Positions 1 to 15,100 of a DNA stretch of 64,000 bases are shown here, one piece after another. The translations under genes were made by a program, and so were the position numbers. This DNA comes from Whitmania pigra (Eukaryota > Annelida > Clitellata > Hirudinida > Haemopidae), in NCBI GenBank assembly GCA_021613335.1, contig JAJTWR010000269.1, forward strand, positions 2,126,501 through 2,190,500. Reading direction: 5' to 3'. The stretch's first letter is position 1. Each line of letters opens with the position of its first letter. Under the pieces are notes generated by a model that worked only from the letters and a program-made list of their open reading frames with translations, was not told the origin of the DNA and did not search any database.

Positions 1-3000
1 TTATCATTGTAAAATAAATTCTATTACACAAAATAATTAAACTTTTAAAAACTTAATCTAGTTAAAGTAATTCCATGTGTGTATTTAATGAATCAATTTA
101 TTAAAATTATGCATTTACAGTTTATTGGTGAGTAATCGTTTTAATTAACATCAAGTTTTACCTTCACGAATGTAGAAATGCAGAATAAGAGTAATATGCA
201 ACAAATCTGTTATTATTAAATTCATAACTACAAATGAAATAGCGACCGAGTAATCGAAGAGTTCATAATTATTTCTCCAATCGAGATCGTGCCTCTTTTA
301 TGCAAAGCAATCTATATATATCCATAAGAGGGATTATGTTCTTTTGGATGTACCTTTAGAGCAGAGACAATTTTATGCTTATATTGCATGTTTTATTCTT
401 TGTGATTGTGACAATAAATCTAATTAATTTAAAACCTTTTTTTTCCTGGAATAATGCTTTCTCTTTGGATTTAATAAACAGAAATATTTAGTGATTTAAG
501 TTATTTTGACTAACTTCTGGTTATTCTGGTTGTAGTACATTCAGTGAAATAGGCTTCTGAATCGTTGACTATAAATAGATTTTTAAGAAAACACCGTCGT
601 GACTCGATTGTAAGAGTTCCTTGGTTTGCATTTTCATTTTGGGTCGGAATTCGTTGATAGACTTCGTTTGAATCGAAAGCTGTAAAACTTTTTTTGTGGA
701 ATACATATTTAATTATTTATTACGAAGCTTTAACATATCATTTCTTGCATTACTTGCTGAGTAAATTATTCGTTTAAGAATTACATTAAATTTCTTACGA
801 CAACTAAGTGCTTATTGATGTTGATTAATTGTTCTCATTGAAGTGGCATGTTGATTCAAGCAGTGAAATATTTGTTTATGGCATCACACCAGGTGTTCGG
901 AATGTAAATCCCTATTCAATAATGCAAGTATTTATATGTATGGGAATTAAATCTATGTTCTCGTTTTCATTTCAGATTGTTTTTTTTTAATTTATTTGAA
1001 ATGAAATCTTCTGAGTGCTTGAGTTATGACTTGATCAATGTTGATATTTGATAATTATATTTTGAATGTTTATGATGATGATAGCTGTTAAGTTGTTTGT
1101 TATGTTCTTAGCGAGCTAATTAAAATACATTAAAATATAATAAAATTAAAATAGTACAGCAGAAATTATTAAAAATATTTGAATATATATTAAAAAAGTC
1201 ATGAAGGTAGCCAAAATTATTACGTCCCTTTTATCTGGTGTAACATGTCCTATGTTAGGAATAAGATTTTGTATAAACGATAGTAAAATAAATTTCTTGA
1301 AAATTTGTTTGTAAAGCAATGTTACTCTTATTTAATAATAATAATATTAATATTTAATCATAAAATGTGAAAGCGCAAAATCGTAATTACTAAACCGGCT
1401 CCGGTTGCAATGTCACGTTAAAATTTAAACATATTTGTAAAATATAAATGACAAAAGGAAAATCCACAAGTTAATGTAACATGATAAAAATATCATTTTT
1501 TATAGTTGAATAGTCCAGTTGGCATAAGATATATTTTTCATTAATGATTAATAAACGTTTTATTAGTGACAGATACAATAAGTTTAAATTTATTTTGTCT
1601 TTTATGGATATCAGGATTATTGATTTTAAAAATAAATATATTTATTGAGTCATATTTTTTTTTTGATAATTTTTAGTTTTATAAAAAAAATGAGAATCAT
1701 TTATGCTTTTGCTTAGAAGCGAAGATTAAAAGCGTTCTAAACCTCTGCTTTGTTGAAATACAACAATCATCGATGCTCTTATTGATCAGAAGCATACAAA
1801 ACCTCTCAAAAACTGCTCGGAAATATGTGTAGAATGAAAGTAAATGTAACATAGTATTAGCAATATGATTATGTTTATGTGCATTAGCATTTTGTGAGTA
1901 AATTGGTAATTGAAATTGTCGTTACCATTAAAATATAACATTAGAAAACTTTAGTTTAATTATATTAAAAATTTAATATTTATTATATAAAATGTATCGC
2001 ATTTTATTAGTTCTTGATGTTTCAAGTAAAAGTATTTCTACTGAAAAAAATTGTGATTTGAGAGATTTTTCCAAACTGTAGTTGTTGAAATCCAATGTTA
2101 TTAATATATTTGTTTTCATTGTACGATAGAACGATTGAAATTGTTTTTCAAAATGTAGAACATTCATTCATGCAATGCTGTTAAACGATGTTAATAACTT
2201 TAATACTAATAATATAAATAATAATGTGTTTTTCATATAAAGCGCCAAAAGCATTACGATTATATATCATTATTAGTAGTTAATACAATAGTAATTTGCG
2301 CATAAATTGGTACGTGAACACTGAAAGCGATTGTTTATTTATTTGATTAAAGTCCGTTAAACGATTGCATTCAATGCTGCTATTGTTTGCATTTCTGACC
2401 TTTGTCACAGATGCACAAGAAATTTAAAGAAAAGTCATTTCAAGCAACAGCGAGGAGCTTATGATTCAAATTTGTCAACCTTAAAATATTACTTTGCAGT
2501 CTAAAATTTTATTTTCCATACATATTCAACGGAGTATTTTTTTTGTTTTGTTTTTAAATCTTTGTAGTCGTTTTGCATGATCTCATTTTGGTTTCATCAA
2601 ACATGACAAAGTAAAAAATTTTGTTTAAAAAGTTGAAACAGTTTAAAAAATTCCTTATTCAGGAACAAATTTTGTTTTTTGCAGATCGAGGTGAAGCTTT
2701 GAATAGATTTGTTTGTTTAGATCTTAATGATAATTTAACTGAAGTTAAAAAGAAAAAATATTAACAATGATTTATTTCAACTCACATTGTTTTATAAGAA
2801 ATCGAGAAGGTTATGAATTAGTTAGAGTAACATGTTTCGAAGTTTGACATTTAAAACAATCAATCAACATTTAAAAGCGTTTGAAAGATTGCAAAATGCA
2901 AATACAATTTTAAATTATGCTTTGTACGAAAACGAAAAATAGCAGCAAATGTTATGTCTCTGAATGATTTTTGAAAGAAAGTATTTGAAAGGATTAATTA

Positions 3001-3160
3001 CTTTCTTTTTAAATTAAATAACCATCTCGCCTTTATTTTTAGAAACGATTGTTTGCTGTTAAATCATTTAGAAGAAAAAAATTCTTTATTTAGGTATACA
3101 TTCATTCAGCACAACATTGCATTATGTAGGCATTTAATAGTTGCTTGAAACGCCTTCAAA
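1..3160. other. AT-rich intergenic sequence, no gene recognised
   Basis: No reading frame with recognisable domain content or splice structure was found on either strand. The stretch lies upstream of the receptor phosphatase start at 3161 and presumably holds its promoter and 5' UTR. An AATAAA-like motif near 411 could be the end of an unseen upstream gene, but nothing supports that further. Confidence 0.5.
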
Positions 3161-6100
3161 ATGTATTTTATGAAAATGTTAAAGTCGTTCTACTTTTATA
3201 TGTTTTTTAATTTATTCCTAGGAAAAGGTAAATGTTTTTAACATGGATTCTCTAAATAAGAGCTTACTAATCTTTAATAAGTAACAAATCTTCTGACTAA
3301 CAAGTCTTCAAGAAGTGCCAGCAATGATCTAATTATATTAATGAAGCCATATATTTTCCTTAAAAGTTTTATGCCAAGAACTTTATGTTGGATGTTACAA
3401 CAATTTTATCGACACTGGATTACATCCCAACACAAATCACATTCAATCGGTTTCCCAATGCTTGACTGTTTGCAAAAGTCTGACATCTTACTTTACTGCT
3501 ATAAAGGTTAAACAATTGAAGTATATTTTTTAAATAGACTCGTTCAATAATTAATTAATATTGACAACCAAATACAAAATATTTTTAATATCTTAAAACT
3601 TAAATGGTTAATATTTTAAAGAATGGATCAAGTTGTTATTGTGGAAATATAACAAACACGAGAGTTCCATCATCCAATTGCAACATAACCTGTGGTGATA
3701 ATGAAATATGTGGAGGCAATAATTTATATGCTGTTTATACAGGTTATTTAGAAAAAGAATTTTAATCATTATTATTTTTTGTAAAATGTGTTTTATTAAC
3801 TTTATTCATATGATATTTAAATGTCTAATTATTTCAACAAATTTTTCCTTAAGTTGAAATAATTCAAAAGATTTAATTTAATTATACAATCATTTGTTCT
3901 GGCTAAGAAGACCGATCCATATTTAGTAGTACCAATCTTAAATTTGTCTATCATGTTCCCATGGAGAGTTTCAGAATTTAATTTATTCCATAGAAAAACC
4001 ATCACCGCGCTAAATTATTTATTTTTTGAGATTTATGCTGTTTTCCTGTTTAACCTATACTCTATAGGCTAAATCAGTTATATTATTCATTGCGGTCTCA
4101 AAACATTTTCAGAAGACTCTGTTCTTACTTTTACTTTCCTTGGGAGCTGTCAACTGAGATCTTTCTAGTCAACCCTCATAAATCAATTGCTTTAATTTTT
4201 TATCATCCTGCACTTCTACGTGCATCCACTGTTGCTATTCTTATCATTCTAAGTATCCTATTTGAATTCCTTTCAACCTTCATGCAGTACAGAGATGTTT
4301 TTACATAGGATGGTTGGTTGGTTCTTCATTGACGTCCATTTCATAACTAGATGAGTAGGACGGATATAAACAGTGTTGTGCAGTATCGAATTACATGTAA
4401 TTAATTACATTTTTTGATAATTTTTACTTGTTTTTTTTTTACTTTTACTTGTAACAAATTACTATTTTCGGTCATACTTTTAATTAGTTACCTTTTTGGC
4501 GCAAGACGTTACAAAGTAACATAAATAAAATTTTAAATTAGTTTATTTTATTTTAAAATTTTTTTTAAATTCTAGATTGTTATTCTTTGGTTCGTTCGAA
4601 AACCTTCTTTTTTCCGATCATCGCTCATTTGTTATTGTGGTTATCGCCGGTCGTTTTTGTTAAATCGGAAATTGTTGATTAGTCATACCGAAGCTTTTTT
4701 AATATATAATATTGTATACATATAATAGGTGACCCGTCATAACAGCCCGGCGACAGAATAGCCCCGACAAAACAGCCCCGTCAAAATAGCCCGGCGTCAA
4801 AATAGCTCAAGACAAAACAGCCCCGACAAAACCGCCCCGACAAAACAGCCCCGTCAAAACAGCCCGGCGTCAAAATAGCCCAAGGCAAAATAGCCCCGTC
4901 AAAACGGCCCCATCAAAATAGCCCCGTCAAAATAGCCCGGCGACAAAATAGCCCCATGTCAAAGTATTTTTAAAAAATGTTGTGAAACTGAATCAAAATT
5001 TAATTCGAAATTAGTGGCTTGAATGCTTTGACCGTTTTGAGTATTGTTGTTACAATTGTTCTCCAGAAGTTTAATTTGCATAGTCTTGCTTATTCAAATT
5101 TGTATCTGGCTTACAAATTTGTGTTGACATTATCCTCATCACAAGTTGCTTGTGAGAGGTCGTTTTCAAAATTGAAATACGTTTTGAGCAGATTAAGAAA
5201 TTTTCTGAACCAGTCAATTCTACGATCATTCATGCTGATGTCTTGTGAGAAAGACTCTTTTCCAAAAATCAATAACAATGAAATCATTGATGTTTTAGCA
5301 TCGACTAGTGAAACGATGGAAAAGCTGTTATAATAGTTAATAGTGAATAGAAATTTTAGACTCTAGTGTTTCTTATGTTTAAGTTGATCAAACTAGGAAT
5401 TAAATAAAATTTCCCGGGCCGGTTTTTTAAGCCAGTCCGACCCTGGTGACAGGGCTGTTTTGACGGGGCTGTTTTGTCTTGAGCTATTTTGTCGCCGGGT
5501 TGTTTTGTCGGGGCTATTTTGACGGGGCCATTTTGACGGGATTTTTCCGTCCTGGGCTATTTTGACGCCGGGCTGTTTCGACGGGGCTGTTTTGTCGGGG
5601 CGGTTTTGTCGGGGTTGTTTTATCTTGAGCTATTTTGACGCCGGGCTATTTTGACGGGGCTGTTTTGTCGGGGCTATTCTGTCGCCGGGCTGTTATGACG
5701 GGGTGCCCATATAATAATATAAGATTTAATATATCGTAGTATGGATTCATTTGAAGCCAGTTTGAGTGTCGTTAGCGAAGAACAAGGGTGAATATAGTCC
5801 GTGGCCGTATTTGAACAAAATATTCAGATTTCAATCAAAGGAAAATCATATAAGTATGCATGCCTACTCTGCCAACAGAAAAAAAACACTATATGTTCAG
5901 CATATGAAGATTCTTCATCTAACTTGAAGAAGCAGGTGGAACGCATGCATCCAACAGAAGTTGAAGAATATGGGATATCTGTTGCCAACGGTTGTCAAGC
6001 TTCATGAGAAACTGGTGGACGAGCTGAAAGCATCTCATTTATCTGATGCTGACAGTGTTGAAGACAGTTTCTTCAATTGTACAAGGTCAACTGATATTCT

Positions 6101-9100
6101 GATGCAGTATCTTCAAGACCGATCAGATGACATGAACATTATTTATCCAGTTGAACGCTCCTCTGCCAGCTAGTGCAGCTGTTGAACGTTTATTCAGCTA
6201 TGCTGGTATGAACAGCCGAAGGACCATAATGAGTGACAAACTATTCGAGGACTTAGTTATGTTAAAAATTAACAAATGTTTGTGATTGTAATAAATAATA
6301 AAAACACCAAAAAAATGCACTAGTTCAAATGTTATTACTTAATGACTGTTAATACTAGCAGTTAATACCAATAATTGTTTTAACGTTAATGGAAACAATT
6401 CTTTTTAAATAATACGGAATGATGTATGATCACGGTAATGGCGGCATCAAAGTTAATTTTAATTTTTACTTAAAAGTAACTTTGGATGCTGTAACTTTTT
6501 ACTTTTACTTGAGTAACTTTTGAGACAATACTCTTACTTATACTTAAGTAGCTTTTTGAGCTATTACTTTTACTTGTAACTAATTACCAAAATGAGGTAA
6601 TTTTTACAACACTGGATATAAACATTATCACTCATTAATACTCGTTATGCATAGATGTGAACCAACATTTCATTTAATAAGAAATGTTTAAGTCATTACA
6701 TTTTCAGATCCGTAAGTGACAATAACATCAATTATTGCTTTTGCAAAATTTGAGTATATATAAAATTTATTTAATTCACCATTTCTTAAAAAAATTGTGC
6801 CATGTCCAGGTTAAACAAATAATAATAATAATAATAATAATTAATTTATAAAGCGCCGTGTGCATAGCGTCAGAGGCGCCTTGTGTCTTCGCTGTCCCAT
6901 GAAGTCCTGAAGAGATGGGTCTTCAGGTGGCGTTTGAAGAGCTCCAGGGATGGCTGGGCTCTGACGGTAGAAGGAAGTCTGTTCCAGACAGCTGGAGAGG
7001 CGTACGAGAAGCCTCTGTTTGGGAGGGATGATTTATGTACCGGTTGGTGAAGTTGAGTGGCTGACGATGAACGAAGACCAGATGTTTGGCGACGATGTAG
7101 TAGATGATGGAGATAAGGTGGGGTGGATGCTGCTAAAGTGTGATATGTCATGAGGGCGATTTTGAAAGTGATACGACTATGGATAGGTAGCCAGTGCAAT
7201 TTTTTCAGACGGTCTATGCTATTGAGGGTAGAGTTGATGAGGACGAGCTTGGCAAGCTTGTTTTGAACGCGCTGCAAAGATTGAATTAAAGAAGCAGATG
7301 TGCCATAAAGAAGAGAGTTACAATAGTCTAAGCGAGAGAGAACAAGGCAGCGTGCAAGGGCAGAAGTTGTATCAACGGAAAGTAGAGGACGGATGTGCCG
7401 GATAGCCCAGATGAGATGATTGCAGGATTTGATAATAGAAGCGGAATGTTCTTTAAAGGTGAGGTGTGAATCAAAAATAACACCAAGGAGCTTGAGGGTA
7501 GTAGAGGAAGGAAGGAGGGTGCCAGCGATGCTTATAGAAAGAGGAGGCGACAGAGTTTTGAGGCGAGTGGGTGTGCCAATAAACATAATTTCAGATTTCT
7601 GAGGATTCAGTTGGAGAAAGTTAACGAGATGCCAATCATTGATGGCATCCGTGCACTTCCTCAAATTCTCGAGTTGATCTGTGATGTTATGGCTGGAAAG
7701 AATAGAGCAAAGACTTGTGTCATCGGCGTATTGATGGAAGGATATGTTGAAGTTAAGAATAATGTTAGACAAAGGTGAAGTATAGGTTGTGAAAAGCAAA
7801 GGTCCCAAGACAGAGCCTTGAGGAACACCGGCAAGTAGTTCAACTGGAGGGGAGGAGTAATCTCCTAGTTTTACATATTGGGTTCTGTTGGAAAGGTAAG
7901 ATTGTAGCCAGGAGAGTGCTAGGCCATTGATTCCAAAGTCAGACTGAAGTCTCTCCAATAATATCTGGTGGTTTATGGTATCAAAGGCAGCCGAGAGATC
8001 GAGTCCGACCATCACAGCGCAGTTGCCCTTACCACAGATGTCGGTGAGATTGTTAAAGATGTGTGAAAGGGCTGTTTCTGTAGAGAAACCAGGTCTGTAG
8101 GCAGATTGGAGAGAAGAGAGGTTAGAGGATGCTGTGATGTGAGGTCGGATTCTGGAAAGAATGAGTCTTTCTAGCAGTTTTGACATGGTAGAAAGGTTGG
8201 AGATGGGTCTATAATTGGTAGGCGAGCTTGGATCAAGGCTTGGCTTTTTTAGAAGGGGAAGGACTTGGGCCCTCTTGAATATGGACGGAAAAGTGCCAGT
8301 ACTGAAAGATAGGTTTGCTAGTTTAGAGAGGATTGGGGATAGAATTAGAGCGAATTTCTTGAGAAGAGGAGTAGGAAGAGTATCGAGAGGAGATGACTTA
8401 TTGGGCAGTGAGTGAATAAGCTTGAGAACCTCTTCCGAAGACACAGGTTTTAGGACCGAGATTGGGGTGCCTGAGAATTGCCTGGCTGGAAAAGATGAGA
8501 TGGTTGATGAGGCGAGGGTGTTGGCGATTGATTCGTGGATTTTGGTAATCTTTGAGATGAAAAAAGAGTTAAAAGAATTGACCAAGTTTGAGCACTCATC
8601 GTCGGTATAATATTGAGGAGGACGGCTGTGAAGCAATTTGTGAAGAGAGCAATAACCAATTAAATTGTGTTATGCAAAATCTAGAATACCTACAACAATT
8701 ATCAAATAATTCTAACTACATGTTTTTTTATTAATTTAGTAATATAAATAAATAATAACATATATAAGTTATAATTCATTCAGATGTACCAACATATCAA
8801 GGATGTTTCAAAGACCAAGGCAAAAGAGATATGGAATATTGGTTGATTAATGATTGGGAATCGATGACAATTGACAAATGCTATGAAGGGTGTTTAAAGC
8901 ATAACTACAATTTTATGGGAGTTCAGGTATGCTCATCAGTTAGTTTGGTTTAAAAGGATATTCAAATAATGATTATCGTAACATCAATGTCCAGAGCATC
9001 TTTGAAACCGATTATAACCTAATGGTTCTTTGAGTAACTTCATTGTATTAAAAAAATATTTAAATAAGTATGTTAAGAGATTCGAATTTCAGATTAAGAT

Positions 9101-12100
9101 ATGTCACTGGTTCTATTGTTACAACGCGCTAGACAGCGCCAGCTTTTCCCATTTGGAGGCCACTAGGCAGCGAGGTGTGTAATTATCCAGACCATGCTTA
9201 AATCTGGGCTGTCGTTAAAGCATTGTGTCCAATTTCTCACGATTTACAAATAATTAATTAATTGGTTCTCACAAATTAGTTTCATATCCTTAAGAACCAC
9301 TGTCTTTCATTAAGTTCCTAGATTTAAGTCAACAAGCATGTTGAAATTATTAAATGTGTTTGTACAAATTTGGGTTGCATCGTATCGGACAATATTTGCG
9401 TGCAAGGTCCGAGGCTAAAACCAATGTGTTCTCCAAGCCTATTGTAAAATTTGTTTGAAGGTTCATTAACCGGGTTTTCGTCAGACCAGATGCTTCTTAC
9501 TCTTCACAAATTATTCCAGAAATAACTAACTTCACCAGTTTTTCTATTTTTATTTTGCATGACCACATATAAATATGATTAAAATGATGTTTATAATAAG
9601 ATGGTAGCAGCTGTAGAAATATCCAGGTCCCCAAGCAACGGATGAATGTTAAAAATAAATATCTGTAATTTTGTTTCATGAAGCTTGGTGCATGCTTTTG
9701 TGGACAACAATATGGACAATATGGAAGAGGAGCAGAATCTGATTGCAAGGAGACATGTTATGGAGATGGAGGGCAAATATGTGGAGGAAATTGGAGAAAT
9801 AGTGTCTATTCGAGTGAGGGTTTTCACGTTTTGTAAATTGTTTTTCGTTGCACATTAATGTTGAGAGGAAATAAAATCTAATGTTTATTGCCAAACGTTA
9901 GACATTGTTTAATTATCTTAGTTTCACCAATGAGCTTTAACTACATACTATGTATTGCAAGCGCACTTTTCGAGTTTGAGTCTGAACAATCCAGAAGCAG
10001 CCAAAATGATCAGATCCCTGTGCGTTTGAGGCTTACAAAGCCAGGAGGAGAATGACTCCGAGAGAGTATGAAATCTAGTTAAGCTACATTTGGTTATTGA
10101 GACAAAGGTTGAGAAATATGTTAAGACAAAATCGATGAACCCACGCATCTATTGTTGTTAATTTAAAATTATTTTTTAAGTTGGATATATCCAAGGACTG
10201 AATAAAAGCTATAGTGAAGTATTTCATTGTCTCAATGGAGCAACTGACATGCATGGTACATGCACCAATAAAACATGTCGACCGGGATGGAAAGGGACCA
10301 AGTGCAACCAACGAGGTTTTATTAGTTAATTTTTTCATCATTGTGAAAGTGTTTTGATACTGGAAAAAATGGAATCTATACATTGTATCGCATTGTCATA
10401 ACATTCCTACATTCTCAGCAACCAAAGTCAATTGCTTTACAGAGATTAACCAAATATCGCTCAGAATAACATAAATCATCAATGGCTCACTGAAGGTATT
10501 ATATTAGCAACCAAAATCGACGATAATGGTGTCATGAACTAATTTGTGTCATACATAATACATAATACATCATTAATTGGTAAAAATATGATGTGTAACT
10601 TTCAAAATTATTATCGCATTCCAATGACAAGCACTGTAAGTTTTATTGGTGTTGAAGCAGAAAACAGAAGCATAAAATAATCGAATCTTTGAGCAAATAC
10701 ATATGACAGTTTTTCGGATAACTGGGCAAAATGTAAGATTCTGACAAGTGTCGCAGACACTGTATGTAGCGTGTTATTAATTAGTTTAAAAGAGTTTGAT
10801 AAAATCAATAAATCCAACGAACTTAACTTTAATATTTTAGATTGTCTGAAAAATAATGGAAGTTGTGGACAATATAGCACATGCAATGAAATAAATTTGG
10901 GTAAACAAAAGATTTCTGAATGTGTTTGCTTGGAGGGATTCCAAAGTGACTCAATTTATGATGAATGCACAGGTTAATGATGTCTATTACTTTAGAGTTG
11001 AAGCAATATTTTAATCAGATTTAATTAAATATTTAAAACAGATATAGATGAATGCACCTTACAAAATCAATGCAATAATTCAACCTCATGGTGTAACAAT
11101 ACCATTGGATCTTACAAATGTATTTGTAAGGATGGATTTGCCAAAAGTACGTCGAACCACCTTAATTGTATCGGTGAGACAGTTTGACAAAACTTTGTTA
11201 TGATAGAGTCGGATTTTGCAGTTTAATTTAAAATTTAAGAAAAGTTTGAAATAGTTTTAAAACGCTGGTATCATTTATCAGATAAAGATTCCTTTTTTTA
11301 AGTTAAATCCTTCCTATTCATGACTACAAAAACTATTACTCTTCATTTATTTTCCTTAAAAGACGTAAATGAATGCCAAAGTAATCCTTGCAATGAACCA
11401 TCTGAAACTTGCAACAACACAATTGGGTCGTTTTTGTGTATTTGTTCACCTGGATATAATTATACCAATCAATCCGGCTGCATAGATAAAACTTAAGAAA
11501 TTAATGTAATTTGAAATTAATAATTTTCATTCTTTGCAAGAATATCAGTATTTGAATTAATTTAATTTTAGCAAGTGCATGCCGTGAAAACTTACACAAA
11601 TGCGATAACGCATTTAACTGCATTAAATTGGATGGCTACAAATGCGAGGGCGTTTTAATCAATACTGAACATCCTATTGACGGTAATTTTGCCTATCTGT
11701 TTGTGATTTGATTTGTTTAATGCTATTTAAAATTATTAAAGTCATTAAATTATATGTGAAAGACAAAATTGTTGGTGGTGTGGTGGGAACTACAGCAGTC
11801 GTCATCGTTTCAGCGGCAATTATAATAATGATATATTGTCTAGTCATAAAGAGGTCAGTGTCGTGATGATGTTAAACATGTTTTAACATATAACCTACTC
11901 TTATTAAATGATTTGCAGACGCAAAAAGCTTGATTATAGAGACAAAGGTATGCTTTTTTTTTAGATATTTAACTACATATTATGTCATCAAATATTTTAA
12001 AATTTGCATTGATTTATGATAATTACTTATTTTACAAGCTAAAACTTGCTGCATTAGAGTTGGCACTTTAATTTTATGACAAATAACAAATCCACAGAAA

Positions 12101-15100
12101 CCTATTCCGGTGATACAAAAGAAACAAAAATAAATGTTTCAGAAGTAAACAAATACTTTGCAAATCACAAGAAAGACATCAATGATCAGTTTAATGTTGG
12201 TCTAATTATATAGAATTATCACATCAAAAATCAAAATCAATAGCTAGATACAATTTCAGAAATGTCCTAAAGATTTCGGTCATCCACAATCAGCTGCTTC
12301 TTCTCCGGAAAATGTGATGAAAAACAGATTCAAAAAGATGTACCCTTGTAAGTCGTTTAAAAATTTAAATTCAGATCTGTTTAATTGCTGCTTTATGAAT
12401 GTACCAATTATTCAAAGGATGCATATTTTCAAAAAATTGAATTTATTAAATTAAATTGTTAACTAAGTAATACAAAGTAGTATGATTTATTAATTTGTAT
12501 TCTGTTAACTTGTTTCCAACAGACGACCACAACCGAGTTAAGTTGAACGACGAATATGATTACATCAACGCCAGTTTTGTCCAAGTAATAAGCCATTTGC
12601 GCATTAATAAATACTTCTGATTAAAACTGAATTATATTTCCATTTGAAGACTTATGGTAATCCTCCAAATTTATCCTTTATAGCGGCTCAAGGTTCTACG
12701 TTTTAATTATTATGTAAATTATAGTATAAATTTTATTAATAATTAGTTATTATTATTGTTATTATTATTAGGGCCAAAATTTGAAACAACCGAAGATTTT
12801 TGGAAGATGGTTTGGGACAACAATGTTAAAGTTATCGTCATGTTGACAAAATGTCATGAAATTGGAAAGGTCATTTGAGACAAATTTAATGCACTCGTTT
12901 CAACAAATTTGTTTCGAGATTAAAATATAATAACATTCAGGAAAAATGTTATCAATACTGGCCTGAGGAGGGAAACATGGGAATCGGTGATTTTGTGATA
13001 AAGAACTCTGAAAGGGAGACTCGATTGAATTACAAGAAAACAAATTTTAAAGTTGTGCTGGTGAGAACATATTGGTTTAAATATTAATATCGTTGATGCT
13101 ATCTATATGCATGGTTGAACAACATTCTTTGAAATAATGCTATATATCAAGTTATGGTGGTCAATATAAATTATGAATGTATTCATAGAATAACGAGGAA
13201 ATAAATGTCTGCCACTATTTGTACACCGCGTGGATGGACAAAACAATTCCTGAGAATGTTTTCAGTTTGTTGAATCTTCGGGAAAAAGTGATTTCAATGG
13301 TTGACAAGAAATCCCAAAATAACATTGTCGTCCATTGCAGGTGAATTAAATAACAATACTTATTTAAAATAATAATAATAATTATAATAAATAAATAAAT
13401 GGTGTAATATTAATAATAATAATAATAATAATAATATAATAATAATAATAATAATTAATAATTAAATACTAATTATCAATAATATAATATTATTATTTTA
13501 ACAATATTATTTTAATATTTTATTAAAATTTTATTAATATTATAATAATAATATTAATTTTATAATAATAATTTTCTTTAATATATTAATAATTGGTAAA
13601 CTTTAGTGCTGGGGTTGGAAGGACAGGAACCTTCATAGCATTGGATTATTTATTAAGACAAGCAGAACAAGAGGGATTTGTGGATTTCTATGAATGCTTA
13701 CAATTTTTGAGGAATCAGAGAACCAACATGATTCAGGCTCTTGTGAGATTTTTTTGAATATTTTCTTTATATTTTGCATACATTTATTTGTATCAAGCCG
13801 GCTAAAAGCTTAAAGTGCATATATTGTAAAGTGCGGTTCTTTCCCAAATATAACTTAATTTTAAACTGGTGTTACATTGCTTTTTATAATTTTCCCTTTA
13901 AATCATTGTGTTCAAAAAAATTATTTATTACATTTTTCCTGAAGAGTCAATACGAGTTATGTTTCCGTGCAATAGCATTGTTCCACAAGTTAGGGAAGTC
14001 AACTTTTATACCTACCGACGGCTTAAAAGTTTTTAAAACAAATGTTGAAAAAGTGACTGAGGATCTGATTTGCAAACAACATGAGGTGAGCTTAAATTAT
14101 TTTCAACAAGTTGGAAATTAGTATTATTTACATTATTGCATTATATGTTATATATTTTATATATTAATATTATTATTACAATTTTATAAATAAATTGTTT
14201 ATGGCTAATTAATTGTGTTAATGTTAATTTTAATTAATCATATTCAATTTGCTAATTTCAACAGCTGATAGAAGAAGAAGTGGGTTCAAATGAAGTTAAA
14301 GGTTGGATTGATTAAAAATTTATTAAATATCTATTTTTAAATGAATTTAAATGATATCGATTACCTAATATTTTTCGTTTTTACGCCTTTTTTATATTAC
14401 AGCAGTTAACAAAGTCGACATCAATACTACTGCTGCAGATCTAGAAGCGGTTTCTTTACCTGTAAGAAATTTTTTTTAAATGTTCTCATTTGATTCCAAT
14501 TTAAATTAACATTTTTTCTAATGTTTTCATTAAAAATATTTTACTTATTTTCATTTCAGAGCTCTAATAAACATTCGTCATATGTGGCTTGTGTAGTATC
14601 CACTGCATTTTCAATTGATCACTTGGTCGCCATCTCCGATGCAAATTACGGCGTTGTCATTTTATTGGACAATCAGGTTCGTCTAAAACTTTACTTTCAA
14701 TTAATTTACTTTTAAACGATAAAATACAATATGAACAAGTCATGAATGTTTTTAATCTTAAGGAATTAAGCTTCGTGTCTGATGAATACCAACAAATTCT
14801 TCATAAAAGTGTTAAACTGGACGACAAAGAAGTTACAGACTTCTGCATGAAATATTCTTTCCAAATTGAGAAAACTGGTGAAATGACCTACGAAAACGTT
14901 GAACTCTCTGGCGGTAATCTTTGCGTAAGATTCCTTGATTTACACTTTTTTTAAATTTGTAACAACTAAAACAATATTTTGTAATTTAGTAACATTACAA
15001 TAGCAATTAAACACATTATAATATAAGTGTATTAGCAATTAAATAAAGTTCGGTATCTGATTTAACAAAGGCCGAATAAAATTTTCCAAACTGCTGTGAG

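Noticed and set aside
13774..14121. 115-codon frame taken as an independent gene
   Set aside because: Only 13945-14085 is a real exon of the receptor phosphatase; the first part is intron.
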